Shown: positions 1 through 11,834, counted from the stretch's first letter. The stretch: DNA of 64,000 nucleotides from Cacajao melanocephalus (GCA_963573385.1 CAUYLG010059265.1:1-64000); one strand, 5' to 3'. Numbers and translations are program-made. The notes: generated by a model from the sequence alone, not told the origin.

Positions 1-111
1 TGAGAATTACTATTCTAGCTCATTTCTCTCAAATTAAGGGATCAAACTTGAAACTTTATCTTGGGTGCAATCAACTCAAGAAACTCTTCTGCAAGAATCT
101 CAGGCATGTTG

Positions 112-171
112 GTGTATTAGGGTTATCCAGAGAAACAGAACCAATAGGACACACACACAAACACACATACA

Positions 172-204
<33 letters not shown>
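112..204 (-). repeat. Left part of an old LTR-like interspersed repeat, with (CA)n
   Basis: Positions 112-146 carry a motif I recognise as the start of a common reversed mammalian LTR-like repeat (ccagagaaacagaaccaata). A (CA)n run at about 147-204 follows, with a few interruptions. The rest of the same repeat resumes at about 564, after an inserted DNA transposon. The exact family is not certain. Short frames across the CA run encode only low-complexity TH/CV repeats and are not genes. Confidence 0.6.
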
Positions 205-206
<2 letters not shown>

Positions 207-212
207 CATTTC

Positions 213-561
213 TTACTTGTGATAGCTCAGCATACAATTGTCCAACTTTGCAATGATGCAAAAGCAATATGCATTCCATAGAAATCATACTTCAAATATC
301 TGTACAGGCATTCTGATTTTCATGTTCAGTAGAGAATTCAATGAATTATAAGAGACATTCAACACTTTATTATGAAATAGACTTTGTATTAAATGATTTT
401 GCCTAGCTGTAAGCAAATGTGAGTGTTCTGAGTACATTTAAGGGAGGCCAGGCTAAGCTATGATTCAGTAGGTTAGGTGTATTAAATGCATTTTTGACTT
501 ACCATAGTATCACCTTATGATGGGTTTGTTGGGACGCAACCCTATCGTACACTGAGAAGCA

Positions 562-563
<2 letters not shown>
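213..563 (+). mobile_element. Non-autonomous Tigger-type DNA transposon (MITE)
   Basis: About 350 bp resembles, from memory, a TcMar-Tigger derived MITE. Diagnostic stretches include aacactttattatgaaatag, ggttaggtgtattaaatgca and a terminal tcgtac..gagaagcatctg segment. It sits exactly between the CA run and the TG run of another repeat, so it looks like an insertion into that repeat's simple-sequence core. It carries no transposase frame. The subfamily was not assigned. Confidence 0.6.
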
Positions 564-599
<36 letters not shown>

Positions 600-1110
600 C
601 CTATATATAAATATATATATGGAATTGGCTCACACAATTATGGAAGCCAAGAAGACCTATAATTTGCTGTCTTCAAGTTTGAGACCCAGGGCCAGCACAG
701 CCCGCTGTTCCCAAGTGCTTTCAATATCTACAGTGTCGTAATTCAGTAAGAGTTCAGAGGCCTCTGAGAACCCGAGGAGTTGATGGTGTGAATCCCAGTC
801 TGAAAATCAGAGAAGATAAGATGAGTCATTCCAATTTAAGAGGTGAGGTAGAAACAAGAGGTGACTGTCTTCTTTCTCTGTTGCCTTTTGTTCTGTTCTG
901 GCCCTCAATGGATTGGATGATGCCCACCCACATTGGGGAGTGGGAGTCATCTGCCTTACTCAGCTCACCAATTCAAATGCTAACCTCTTCTAGAAACACC
1001 CTCAGAGATATACCCACAATAATGTGTAATCAGGTATCTGGGTATTCTGTGGCCCAGGCAAATTGGTCTATAAAAGTAACAACTGCAATGGGCTTGCTGA
1101 GTTTGTCTGC
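564..1110 (-). repeat. Right part of the old LTR-like repeat, starting with (TG)n
   Basis: A (TG)n run at 564-596 and an AT-rich stretch to about 620 lead into ggaattggctcacacaatta. Later come aatggattggatgatgccca and agaaacaccctcagagatat, all typical of the reversed repeat whose other end lies at 112-146. The 114-codon frame at 788-1132 lies largely in this repeat and is antisense to its presumed orientation. I do not regard it as a gene. Confidence 0.6.
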
Positions 1111-1198
1111 CTGCTGGAGAGTCAGTGCCTGAGTGCTTGCAACTAAACCTCCAGGGTCATTTTCACTTTCTCTCCTGAGCCCTAGAATACTCGTATTA

Positions 1199-1497
<299 letters not shown>

Positions 1498-2395
1498 ATG
1501 CTCAGACTTCTACCTGAGGGGCCTGGGACCTCACCAGTGAAGGTTTCCATGCTCTGGATAGTGAGGGCAGATACCTCCCTCCAAGTAAAAATGAGAACCT
1601 CAGGGTGAAGCAATCACTACACCTAGCCCTGTGGGTGAAGCCTGTGTGCACCCCTAGTGACTACACAATGACCATGTTCCCATCCCAAGGCCTCTAACAT
1701 TACCGTGCATCATGACACATGTGCCTGGGCATCCCCATCCCCATCCCATCCCAAGAACAGCCCAGGCGTGGAGTTCCATCTCTCAGCTTGTAGAGCTAGA
1801 GTTTCCCAAATTGCTCAGGCCATCCTTAGATACTAAAAATCCAGTGGCTGAATTTTAGTCCTGAGAGTAATTTCATTTCAATAGTTACAATGCCAGAAGA
1901 ATATCAAATTAAACACCAAACTGCATATAAAGTTAAACTCTTTTTGCCACCAGCCGTACTTGCTTCAGAATGGAAAGATGGGAGAGGCTAGGACGGAGTG
2001 GCAGTGGATGAATGATTCTGTATCCCTGGGCTGCCTTTAGGTCCTCATGCTTGGGAAAATGTGCCATACACCAGGACAGAGAAGGGGCAGGACTAGTCAG
2101 GGCTCTTGTGTTACTTGCCATCTCCTCTGCCCATAGCAGAAATGTGCAACTAATTCTTGCTCATGTATCATTTTAAAAATGCTTCTAAGCTCCTCCTTGA
2201 GACTCACCAAACTCCTGCTCCCTTAACTGGGCAGGACCTCTTTTCCTCAGGCTGTTTACAACCCGCCATCTCCTCCAGCTTCTTTCTGCTGAAATTGCCT
2301 CTCTCTCTTAGGAGATTCTGTGTCTTGAGGCAGTAGAATAGGGTCTGGAGGCAGGGAACCTCAGGCTGATTCACACTGACTTACTAGAACTAAAT
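1498..2395. other. Unassigned non-coding interval
   Basis: No repeat family or credible gene was recognised here. A tandem ccatcccatccc-type motif lies at about 1734-1755. Frames are short. The sequence is GC-richer than the rest of the window. Confidence 0.4.
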
Positions 2396-2950
2396 TGAAA
2401 GGAAAACCCTAACTTTCCACACCTAAGTAAAGAAAGGATGGGAGCCTACTTCCTCTGCAAACTACCCCCTCATCATAACCACCTGTTCCCATCTTTTCTG
2501 CATGGAAGACGGAGAATTGAAAGTATCTCTGATTGGTTGCTGAAGGCAACCAATTTGCATACAAGGGTAACTTTGTAACTTCACTTCAGCTGATTGAGAA
2601 AAACAAACAGACTGATTTCAGGCCAAGTCTTCATTTGCATAGAAGTGTAACTTTGTAACTTCACTTTAGCCTCTGATTGGTTGCTTTTTGCAACCAGACT
2701 GATTGGGGCCACTACTTCATTTACATCAAGTAACCAATGAGAAACCTCTAGAGCATGGTTAAACCCCTGAAAATTCTGTAACCAGGCTTTTGAGCCCTTA
2801 TGCAAGGACCCACTCCCACCCTGTGGAGTGTACTTTCATTTTCAATAAATGTCTGCTTTCATGGCTTCATTATTTCCTTGCTTTGTTTGTATGTTTTGTC
2901 CAATTCTTTGTTCAAGATGCCAAGAACCTGGACACCCTTCACCGGTACCA
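2396..2950 (+). mobile_element. ERV1-type solo LTR
   Basis: The sequence has the architecture of a gammaretrovirus-like LTR: ATTGG/CCAAT boxes, duplicated enhancer-like units, and a polyadenylation signal AATAAA at 2844-2849 followed by a GT-rich stretch. It ends with caagaacctggacacccttc and a terminus near ccggtacca. Units containing taactttgtaacttcactt occur at 2553-2590 and 2634-2670. Units containing ctctgattggttgct occur at about 2528 and 2671. No internal retroviral sequence flanks it, so it reads as a solo LTR. The 5' boundary is approximate and the subfamily is not named. Confidence 0.75.
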
Positions 2951-2980
2951 GTCTCACAGAGTCCACACATGCTCCATGGC

Positions 2981-3349
2981 AACTATTCGTCTATTCTCAC
3001 ACTGCTGTAGAGACCTACTTGAGACTGGGTAGTTAATGGAGAAAAGAGGTTTAATTTACTCACACTTCCACAGACTGTACAGAAGCAAGACTGGGAGACC
3101 TTAGGAAATTTACAATCATGGTGGAAGGTAAAGGGGAAGCAAGCATGTCTTTACCATGGTGGAACAGGAGAGTGCGAGAGAGAGAAGGGGAAGGAGCTAC
3201 ACATTTATTGTGTGAGAACTCTGTCATGAGAGCAGCAAGGGGGATGTCTGCCCCCATGATTCAATCACCTTACCAAGCCCCTCCTCTGACACATGTAGAT
3301 TACAATTTAAGATGAGATTTGGGTGGGGACACAGAGCCAAACCATATCA
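2981..3349 (-). mobile_element. THE1-type MaLR LTR, reversed
   Basis: Reading on the plus strand, the element starts near the reverse complement of the LTR end (tctattctcacactgctgta). It runs through aaagaggtttaatttactca and ends at gagccaaaccatatca. Reversed, this gives the usual THE1 order from TGATATGG to a poly(A) region. No adjoining internal sequence is seen, so it is a solo LTR. Two overlapping short frames here are by-products. Confidence 0.9.
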
Positions 3350-3900
3350 GAAACACACACCTTTGCCTTGCTCTCGGAGCAGGTGCACCACCACCCTAAG
3401 TGGCCTCCCATCTTTACTGTCAGCCATTTGAGAAACTGCACTCCAGGAGACTCATAAGGAGCTATCTTGACCTCTCTGAAGTTCCTCTCCCTAAGCACCC
3501 TACCCACTCCCCACAGCTAGGAGACTGAAGTCTTGTCCAGGTAGATGTGTCATGATTCACGGTAATGTTAGAAGACTTTGGTTGGGAAAATGGTGAAGCC
3601 ACAAACACTGTCCTGGAATCTCGCACTTGTACCTGTGAGGCCTCCCATGAGGATGTTAGGCTAAGAGCATGAAACCCATTGTCTCCCATCTTTGAAATTT
3701 GAGACCACTTCCAAATAATCTACAAACTCACCTTAGAATGTAAAGCACTAGCCACTAATAGATTTGTTCTCTGCCTTGGGACCTCAGCTGATACTGAGGC
3801 ACAAACAGCCTCATTTTAATATCATGTGATACACGAAAGCACAGACTAATTTACAAAAATACCTACAAAAACACTTACAAATGCATGCTCATTTACATGA
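3350..3900. other. Unassigned non-coding interval
   Basis: No repeat or gene was recognised. The frames at 3307-3507 and 3462-3689 on the minus strand show no recognisable domain and overlap an LTR end. Confidence 0.35.
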
Positions 3901-3981
3901 GAACAAAACCCAAAAGTACTTTACTATAGAACAAAACACAAAAGTACTTTATAGAACAAAACCCAAAAGTACTTTACTACC
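3901..3981. repeat. Three-copy 25-28 bp tandem repeat
   Basis: Three successive copies of gaacaaaacccaaaagtact plus a variable tail start at 3901, 3929 and 3954. The middle copy has one substitution (cac for ccc) and lacks three bases of the tail. It lies immediately before L1M sequence. Confidence 0.85.
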
Positions 3982-3984
3982 AAC

Positions 3985-4078
3985 CTACTAACACTGAATA
4001 TAAGCTTTTTCATAATCCAGCAATTCTACTCTGAGGTTTATACTCAAAAGAAATATGAACACAAAAATATACCGGAGA
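3985..4078 (+). mobile_element. L1M fragment, part 1 of 3
   Basis: The order cataatccagcaattctact, then tatactcaaaagaaatatga, matches the ORF2 3' end of an old L1 in sense orientation. It continues after the Alu at 4377 and after the LTR at 4911, so 3985-5245 is one L1M relic with two nested insertions. Confidence 0.75.
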
Positions 4079-4376
4079 GGCTGGGCATGGCAGTTCCTGT
4101 CTGTAATCCCAGTATTTTGGGAAGATGAGGCAGGAGGCTCACTTGAGCCCAGGAGTTTGAGTCCAACCTGAGCATCATAGCAAGACCCCATCTCTACAAA
4201 AAAATTTTTTTTAATTTGCCAGGCATGGTGGCAAGTGGTCCCAGCTCTTCAAGAGGCTGGACGGGGAAGGATCCATTGAGTCCAGGAGATCAAGGCTGCA
4301 GTGAGCTATGATGGCACCACTGCACTCCAGCCTGGCTGACAGAGCAAGACCCTTTCTCAAAAAAAAAAAAAAAAAC
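4079..4376 (+). mobile_element. Alu (AluJ-like) nested in L1M
   Basis: A dimeric sense Alu with a T-rich expanded middle linker, the right arm caaggctgcagtgagctatg, and a terminal A run of about 17 followed by caaag. It interrupts an L1M whose two halves are colinear on either side. Confidence 0.95.
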
Positions 4377-4482
4377 AAAGAAGTATGCCAGCATTGGCAT
4401 GATTTATAATAGTCTACTAGAAACTATCCAAATTGACACCAATGGTAATAGAAAAAAATGCACTAGGGTTTATGCATCCATG
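4377..4482 (+). mobile_element. L1M fragment, part 2 of 3
   Basis: Old L1 sequence between the Alu and the solo LTR. It contains gcattggcatgatttataat and gaaactatccaaattgacac, typical of the L1 ORF2 3' end. Its last four bases, catg at 4479-4482, are the left target-site duplicate of the following LTR. Confidence 0.75.
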
Positions 4483-4910
4483 TGTTAGACACAGTGAGTT
4501 CCTCTTCAAAGGTTCTATTTTCCTCCTTGCCACTAATTACAGAAAACACCCTTCCCACCAGTCCCACATCTGTTACCTGTAACTCACATCTGTTCCCAGT
4601 CTGTAACTCAATCTGTAGCCCACCTCTGTTCCTTATTTGGCCACTGCAGCCCCCACCCCTGCTCCATTTGAAGTAGCCAATTGAGATCAGCTTAGATTGT
4701 GCAGTCCAACTCCAGCCAATGGGGACCAGACACAGTAGCAGGGACTGACTGCATTAGGGATAAAAACCTCTTCCCTCATTTGTTCGGTGTGCTCTTGCAG
4801 TGGCCAGAAGAGCAAGCAGTACCCTTCTGCAGAAGTAAATTTGCCTTGCTGAGAAATCCTTTATTTCAGTGCTCGTTTTCTTTGTGACTCCGAGCTCTTA
4901 TTTCCCAACA
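4483..4910 (+). mobile_element. ERV1-type solo LTR with CATG target duplication
   Basis: A 428-bp segment begins tgttagacacag and ends tttcccaaca, so it has the TG...CA termini of an LTR. It is flanked by catg at 4479-4482 and again at 4911-4914. A 4-bp duplication is usual for class I (gammaretrovirus-like) elements. It contains ccaatggggaccagacac, a gggataaaaacc TATA-like site, and aaatcctttatttcagtgct near the 3' end. Removing it joins gcatccatg to ggaatattatgcag, which restores continuous L1 sequence. The subfamily is not named. Confidence 0.85.
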
Positions 4911-5245
4911 CATGGGAATATTATGCAGTAAAGACAGTGGCCAAACTACAGTTACACACAGATGGATGGATCTGGCAAGCATAATGCTAAATGCCAAGAA
5001 AACTGAAAAGAGTACATCATGCAGGATTCCATTTATACAAAGCTCAAAAGCAGGCAAAACTGGTAAATGGCATATTAGCAACCAGGGCAGTGGCAGTGAC
5101 TGAGAAAAGATATCACAGGAGGCTCTAGGATAATAAGATTCTATTTTGATCTGGGAGCATGGTGTGTTTGTAAGACCTTGTCATGCTCTACGTGCATGAT
5201 ACATGCAGTTGTCTATATGTCTGTAGAGTTCAATTTAAAAATTAC
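4911..5245 (+). mobile_element. L1M fragment, part 3 of 3 (3' UTR)
   Basis: Starts catgggaatattatgcagta and continues with cagatggatggatctggcaa and gattccatttatacaaagct, the ORF2 end and 3' UTR of an L1M element. The 3' end fades near 5245 without a clear poly(A) tail. Confidence 0.8.
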
Positions 5246-5629
5246 TTAGAATTGTTGATGATTGAACACCATTTCCCCACAGAGTTACAACCTCACTTTC
5301 ATGCCTCAGACGCATCAAAAGAAGCTTGAATTCTGAGACAAGAGGCTGGAGTTGCATCACCCTGAGAGAGAACAGACACAGTGGCCCCTGTGCCTTCGAT
5401 ATAAATTGCCAGAATTCACGGAGCTACCTTTGCTGCCTGTATTCAGCATCAGACTGGCCCTAGCTCTCTGACCTGTTATATTGGAGACATGGGATAGGAG
5501 TTAAAAATATGAAATCCAGACTGACAGCAACTTTCTGGCAGTGGGGAACCCCCTCCCTTAGAAAAATGGGGGCACCCTAATAGGCAGAATGGAGACGAGC
5601 TTTCAACCAGCCTAGAAGGAGGATCCCAT
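5246..5629. other. Unassigned non-coding interval
   Basis: Nothing recognised. The sequence is moderately GC-rich with no long frame. Confidence 0.35.
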
Positions 5630-5745
5630 GAGGCCTCTGGATTCCAGCAGATCTGAGTTTTATTTCTGCTCCACTACTTCCTGGTGCTGTGATCCTGAAC
5701 AAATGGTCCTCTGCTGAGTCTCTGAACTCTCAGTCAATAACATGC
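5630..5745 (+). mobile_element. MIR SINE remnant
   Basis: The order gagttttatttctgctccac, acttcctggtgctgtgatcc, then gtctctgaactctcagtcaa follows the MIR core in sense orientation. It is strongly diverged. Confidence 0.6.
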
Positions 5746-5878
5746 TTCTCTCAACCTGCTCTGTTTTCTCTTTTTCCTATCCAAGTATCAATTGCCAACC
5801 TAATTTATGACTTGCCTAGCTACTATATTTATGGTTTACCATCTGTCTTTCTAAAGAATGTAATCTTCAAAATTGCAG
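5746..5878 (+). mobile_element. L2 3' fragment, left of the Alu
   Basis: The stretch tttaccatctgtctttctaa then agaatgtaatcttcaaaatt corresponds to the L2 3' region. It is continued at 6174 after an Alu insertion. The flanks aaaattgcag (ending 5878) and aaaaatgcag (from 6174) look like the Alu's target-site duplication with one mismatch. Confidence 0.65.
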
Positions 5879-6290
<412 letters not shown>

Positions 6291-6632
6291 AAAACAGAAA
6301 AACAATTACTTAGCAAAATCAATCTACTATGAGAAGTGAACGTTGTCACGTGTTGCAAGACTTGATAAATGAATGACCAGAGCCAAACAGAGAGCAAGGG
6401 GTGTCAGCCAAGCCAGGGCCTTTGACAAGGAGGTGCTATGCTCCTGCGGGCCTTGGGTCCTGGTTCCTGTCCAACCCAACTGATCTCTGACACTTTGATG
6501 TCTTCCGCTCTATTTTTTCGCATCACTGTGTCTTCCACAGCGTCTACCTTGTTGGCTGTAGTTGCCTTGGTTTTCTCTGCAACATGGTAACAAAAAAGAG
6601 AGTAAGGGAATTGTTTTCAAAGCCTTTATAAT
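6291..6632. other. Unassigned non-coding interval
   Basis: No repeat recognised and no supported gene. Confidence 0.35.
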
Positions 6633-7280
6633 TTTGTTGAGCAGTTTTACATTGATAGCAAAATTGACTAGAAGGCACAGAGACTTCCTGTATCCCCTAC
6701 TGGCCCCATACACACACAGCCTCCCCCTTTGTCAACCTCCTGCACCAGAATGGTACAATGATTACAGTCAATGAACATACATTGACACATCACTGTCACT
6801 CGAAGCCCACAGTTGACATGAAGGTTCACTCTTGCTGTTGCTCATTCTATGCGCTTGGACAACTGTGTAATAACATGTATCCGCCATTAGAGTCTCACAC
6901 AGAGTATTTTCATGGCGTCTATGTTCTATCTATTCAGCCTTCTCTCCCCTCACCCCCCAACTCCTGCCATTGACCTTTTTCCTATCTCCATAGTTTTCTC
7001 TTTTCCAGAATGCCATTTGGTTGGAATACAGCATGTGCCTCTTCAGATGGTCTTCTTTCAGTTAGTAATGTGCATTTAAGTTTCCTTCATGTCTTTTCAT
7101 AGCTGGAGAGCTCATTTCATGTTAGCATTGAATAGCATTCCATTATCTGGAGACAGAACAATCTATTTATTCATTCATTCACTGAAGGACATCTTGGATA
7201 CTTCCATGTTTTGCAATTATAATAAAGCTGCTATAAATATCCATATGCAGGGCTCTTTTTTTAATGTGGGGAGAATGAGA
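6633..7280 (-). mobile_element. L1M 3' UTR/ORF2 end, reversed
   Basis: Antisense L1M signature runs through the segment: gagcagttttacattgatag, ccagaatggtacaatgatta, acattgacacatcactgtca, ttttccagaatgccatttgg and gttttgcaattataataaag. It is broken off at the Alu poly(T) at 7281. The short frames here arise from this L1. Confidence 0.85.
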
Positions 7281-7597
7281 TTATTTATTTGTTTGTTTGT
7301 TTTTTTATTTTGAAACAGGGTCTCACTCCCGTTGCCCATGCTGGAGTGCGGTGGTGCGATCACGACTCACTGCAGCCTCAACTTCCTGGGCTCAGGTGAT
7401 CCTCGCATCTCATCCTCCTGAGTAGCTGGAACCACAGGTTCATGCCACCACACTCAACTAATTTTTTGTATCTTTTACTAGAGAAAAGGTTTTGCCATGT
7501 TGCCCAGGCTGGTCTTGAACTCCTGAGCTCAAGCAATCCACTGGCCCTGGCCTCCAGAAGTGCTGGGATTATAGGTGTGAGCCACTGTACCCAGCCA
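7281..7597 (-). mobile_element. Alu (AluJ-like), reversed
   Basis: An interrupted T/GTTT tail (gtttgtttgtttttttattt), then ctcactgcagcctcaacttc and gtgctgggattataggtgtg. A diverged full-length antisense Alu. Confidence 0.95.
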
Positions 7598-7644
7598 GAG
7601 AATATGATTTTAAAACAAAATATCTCACTTTGAGATCCTGTTCC

Positions 7645-7790
7645 TCCTCTTCCTGCTGGCTTGACTTCTTGAGCTAGTTACAGAATTTCTCTAAGCCTCA
7701 GTCTCTTTGTGCATTGGAAATACCAAATACTTCACAGGAGATTAAAAGAGTGAATGACTCTCAAAGCATAACTCTTTCATAGGACCTTAA
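7645..7790 (+). mobile_element. MIR SINE
   Basis: cttcttgagctagttacaga, then tctctaagcctcagtctctt, then the degenerate spacer and aaaagagtgaatgactctca follow the MIR core and 3' part in sense orientation. Confidence 0.85.
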
Positions 7791-8652
7791 TGAGTATAAT
7801 GGGTTTTACAGTATAAAGGTGATATACATAATCTAGTTTACTACTCTTAGTCTTTGTGTTTAGAGGAGTTGGGGGTCAGGACCCAATTACCTAGTAGGAG
7901 AAAGGAGACTTTTGGTCACCAATCTGTATTCCCTGAGCTTGCAGGGAGAGAGGGTTTGCATGTCACCAACAACGGGTGTTGCTTATGTCTGCATGCCATA
8001 TTGGGCTCCTCTAGACCATCTTCCCTCCAAGCCTCTCAGTCTTTCCTCTTCTCTGCCCTCCAAGAGACATAGAACAAAATGGGAAAAAGAATCGCCGTTA
8101 TTTGCTTCTCCTGACAGAAAGGAAGGCACAGCTGCTCTCTCTCCTGCAGCCTTTGTACTTTCCTCAACTGGTGATTAATAGAGTTCTCGGCACCGTCAAG
8201 CCCATAGGACAGTAGATAAATAACAGGCAGAGTTTAAGGAGATGCATGTTCTTTGAGTTAATAATTGTAACAGCTGGAGAAATGCCGTGGTTCTCATGGT
8301 AACAGGAACCCGCAACTTGGTCTCTAATTTGAAAGCATCAGACCGATATGCACAGAGAGCTATCCTACAGTAACGTCTTTCTTTCCCTAATTGGAACGTT
8401 TTTTAATGAAGCGACGATATGAGGCAATTTGTATACACAATGCAGAAGAGACTAATGTGTTGTAAAGATGCCAGTGAAATGCACGCTTGCAAACATTTTC
8501 TAAGATGACGTAGTGGGTTTATATCATTTGCTTTAGAGCTTGAATATGAACCTGTGTCCTTTGCAAAATTTCCTAAAGACAAGTCTGCTGTTAGCTCTTC
8601 AGTTTTCAGATATTTCAAGTGACTAGGATCCTGTTTTATGGTAAGAATTCTG
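7791..8652. other. Non-repetitive interval with CpG-containing stretch
   Basis: No mobile element recognised. The part at about 8275-8520 keeps several CpG dinucleotides (for example in aatgccgtgg, cccgcaac, gaccgata, gcgacgatat and gatgacgtag), unusual for old non-functional primate DNA. It also has ggttctcatggtaacagg, which loosely resembles an RFX X-box. No gene is evident. It may be a regulatory or conserved non-coding element, but this is only inference. Confidence 0.3.
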
Positions 8653-8946
8653 TTCAGGCACGGTGGCTCGGGCCTGTAATCCTAGCACTTTGGGAGGCCA
8701 AGGTGAGAGGATCGCTTAAGGCCAGGAGTTTGAGACCAACCTGGGACTTACAGTGAGACCCTGTCTCTACAAATTTCTTTTCTTTTTAATTAACTGAGTG
8801 TGATGGTATATGCCTATACTCCCAGCTACTTCAAAGGCTAAGGAAGAAAGATCGCTTTGACCCAGGAGTTCAAGGCTAACAGTGAGCTATAATTGTACCA
8901 CTGCACTCCATCGTGGGCAACAGAGGAAGACTCGCTCTCTAAAAAG
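8653..8946 (+). mobile_element. Alu (AluJ-like)
   Basis: Sense dimeric Alu: cacggtggctcgggcctgta, gcactttgggaggccaaggt, and right arm tgtaccactgcactccatcg. It is diverged and the 3' tail is nearly absent (ctctaaaaagtta). Confidence 0.95.
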
Positions 8947-9726
<780 letters not shown>

Positions 9727-9956
9727 ACATTGTTTCTTTTCTTAAGTATTCTGAGGAGTGACAGTGCCTTTGCAGAGTCTGTTACTTGGCTCACCGGTGT
9801 GAAGCTGCCTTCAATTGTGTGCCCATACACATTGCACATCCGTATTTCCTTCAATCCACCGATCGTCCTGGCGTGGTTGTGGGAGCTGCAGTGGATGGTC
9901 ATAGCTAGGTTCTAGATATGAGTTCCGTATGATTAAAAAAAAAAAAAGGTTGTTAA

Positions 9957-10284
<328 letters not shown>

Positions 10285-10930
10285 GCAATTCTTCTTTATG
10301 TTGAAATTCTTGTTTTGCTTGTGAATGTCTTGAATATTACCACTGATCACACCATGCTTGGAAAATGCAGGAATGGGAGGACCTCTTTAAGTACACACGC
10401 AAACACAAACTCTGTTAATAACTCATAATGCAGCTGAACAAAACCTGAAACATCTGAACAAGTCTTTACGAAAGGCGTTAAATTGCAAGCAAGGAAGAAG
10501 CACCGAATCACAGGAAGCTAAAAGCCTGGTTTATGATGCAGTTTGTTCCCCGACCCTCTCAGATCCTACTTCATTTTTGGAAAATCCCAGGAGAAAAGGG
10601 ATAAAGCCCATAAGTCTCCGACTCACTTTCCTGCCTTCTTCTGTCCTCTTTCCTATGGCTCTGACTACCCTGTTTGGGAGGGAAACCAACAGTACCTCAG
10701 TCATCGGGTAGAGACAAACATATCTTCACAGTCAAAGCCAGAGTTGAGCCATCTTACCCAGCTGCTGTCTAGCTCAGTGTCTTTCTGAGGAGCACGAATA
10801 ACTTTCAGACATAGCCATGAAAAATCATTTTTCCAAAGGTAAAAATCCAAGTTAATAATAATAGAAAAATCACAACCCATCCTAAAGCTAAATCAACATG
10901 GTCTGATGTCTTCTGCTATGTTTTTTATCC
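10285..10930. other. Unassigned non-coding interval
   Basis: No repeat family recognised. An 81-codon frame at 10543-10788 has no recognisable domain, no coding context and no splice neighbours that I can support. I treat it as chance. Confidence 0.35.
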
Positions 10931-10958
10931 ATAAGAATTTATTTATTTTTTATTTTTT

Positions 10959-11005
<47 letters not shown>

Positions 11006-11395
11006 CACTTTAGGTTCTGCGGTACATGTGAAGAACAAGCAGTATTGTTGCATAGGTACATACACAGCAATGTGGTTTGCTGCCTCCATCCCCGTCATCT
11101 ATATGTGGCATTTCTCCCCATATTATCCCTCCCCAACTCCCTACCCACTACTGTCCCTCCCCTAGTGCCCCGCAACAGACACCAGTGTGTGATGCTCCTC
11201 TCCCTGTGTCCATGTGTTCTTAATGTTCAACACCCACCTATGAGTGAGAACATGTGGTGTTTGATTTTCTGTTCTTGTGTCAGTTTGCTGAGAATGATGG
11301 TTTCCAGGTTCATCCATGTCCCTGCAAAGGACACGAACTCATCGTTTTTTACAGCTGCATAGTATTCCATGGTGTATATGTGCCACATTTTATTT
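10931..11395 (-). mobile_element. L1 3' end (primate-type), reversed, with (TA)n in its tail
   Basis: A T/A-rich tail and a (TA)n run at 10962-11002 lead into ttaggttctgcggtacatgt, ctatgagtgagaacatgtgg, gagaatgatggtttccaggt and gcatagtattccatggtgta. This is the antisense 3' UTR and extreme ORF2 end of an L1P/L1MA-type element, truncated at its 5' end. The 105-codon frame at 11045-11362 is antisense to this L1. Confidence 0.92.
10962..11002. repeat. (TA)n microsatellite
   Basis: About 41 bp of uninterrupted TA dinucleotides inside the reversed L1 tail. Likely length-polymorphic. Confidence 0.98.
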
Positions 11396-11834
11396 TCACA
11401 AAGTTACAGTGTGTGTGTCTGCCTCTCCCACCTACCTTTCTACCTCCTCCACCTCTTCCACCTTTGCCACCCTTGAAACAAAAAGATCTATCTCTCGTTT
11501 TCCTTCCTCCTCCTCAGTCTACTCAAAATGAAGATAATAAGATACTTAACTTTATGATAATCCATTTCCACTTAATAAATAATAAACATATTGTATCTCC
11601 CTTATGATTTTCATAATCGAGTTTTTTTCCACTAGCTAACTTTATTTATGAATACAGCATATAATACATATAACATACAAACTATGTGTTAACTGGTTTA
11701 TGTCATCAGCAAGGCTTTCTGTCAACAGTGGGCTATTAACATTAAGTTTGGGGGGAGTTAAAAGTTATATATGGATTTTTGATTGCACAGGGCATCAGCA
11801 CCCCCAATCTTCATGTTGTTCAAGGGTCAACTAT
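11396..11834 (-). mobile_element. Tigger3-like non-autonomous DNA transposon, reversed
   Basis: The segment has cctcctcctcagtctactca, gataatccatttccacttaa, tacatataacatacaaacta and ggctattaacattaagtttg. It ends with the terminal signature gttgttcaagggtcaacta. This is the order expected for a reversed Tigger3/MER-type MITE. It directly abuts the L1 3' fragment on its left, and the left end may be truncated by it. The 117-codon frame at 11254-11607 spans the junction and is not a gene. Confidence 0.8.

Noticed and set aside
788..1132. 114-codon open frame
   Set aside because: It lies mostly in an old LTR-like repeat, shows no known domain and has no supporting exon structure.
2981..3349. THE1 LTR and the adjacent ERV1 LTR as one provirus
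   Set aside because: They are different families in opposite orientation with no shared internal region; this is independent insertion.
10543..10788. 81-codon frame in non-repeat sequence
   Set aside because: Outside known repeats but without recognisable domain, splice partners or coding signature. The length is expected by chance.
11254..11607. 117-codon open frame
   Set aside because: It runs from antisense L1 3' UTR into a Tigger-like element, so it cannot be an inherited gene.
11396..11834. Intact transposase source
   Set aside because: The Tigger-like element is a short non-autonomous form with no transposase frame.
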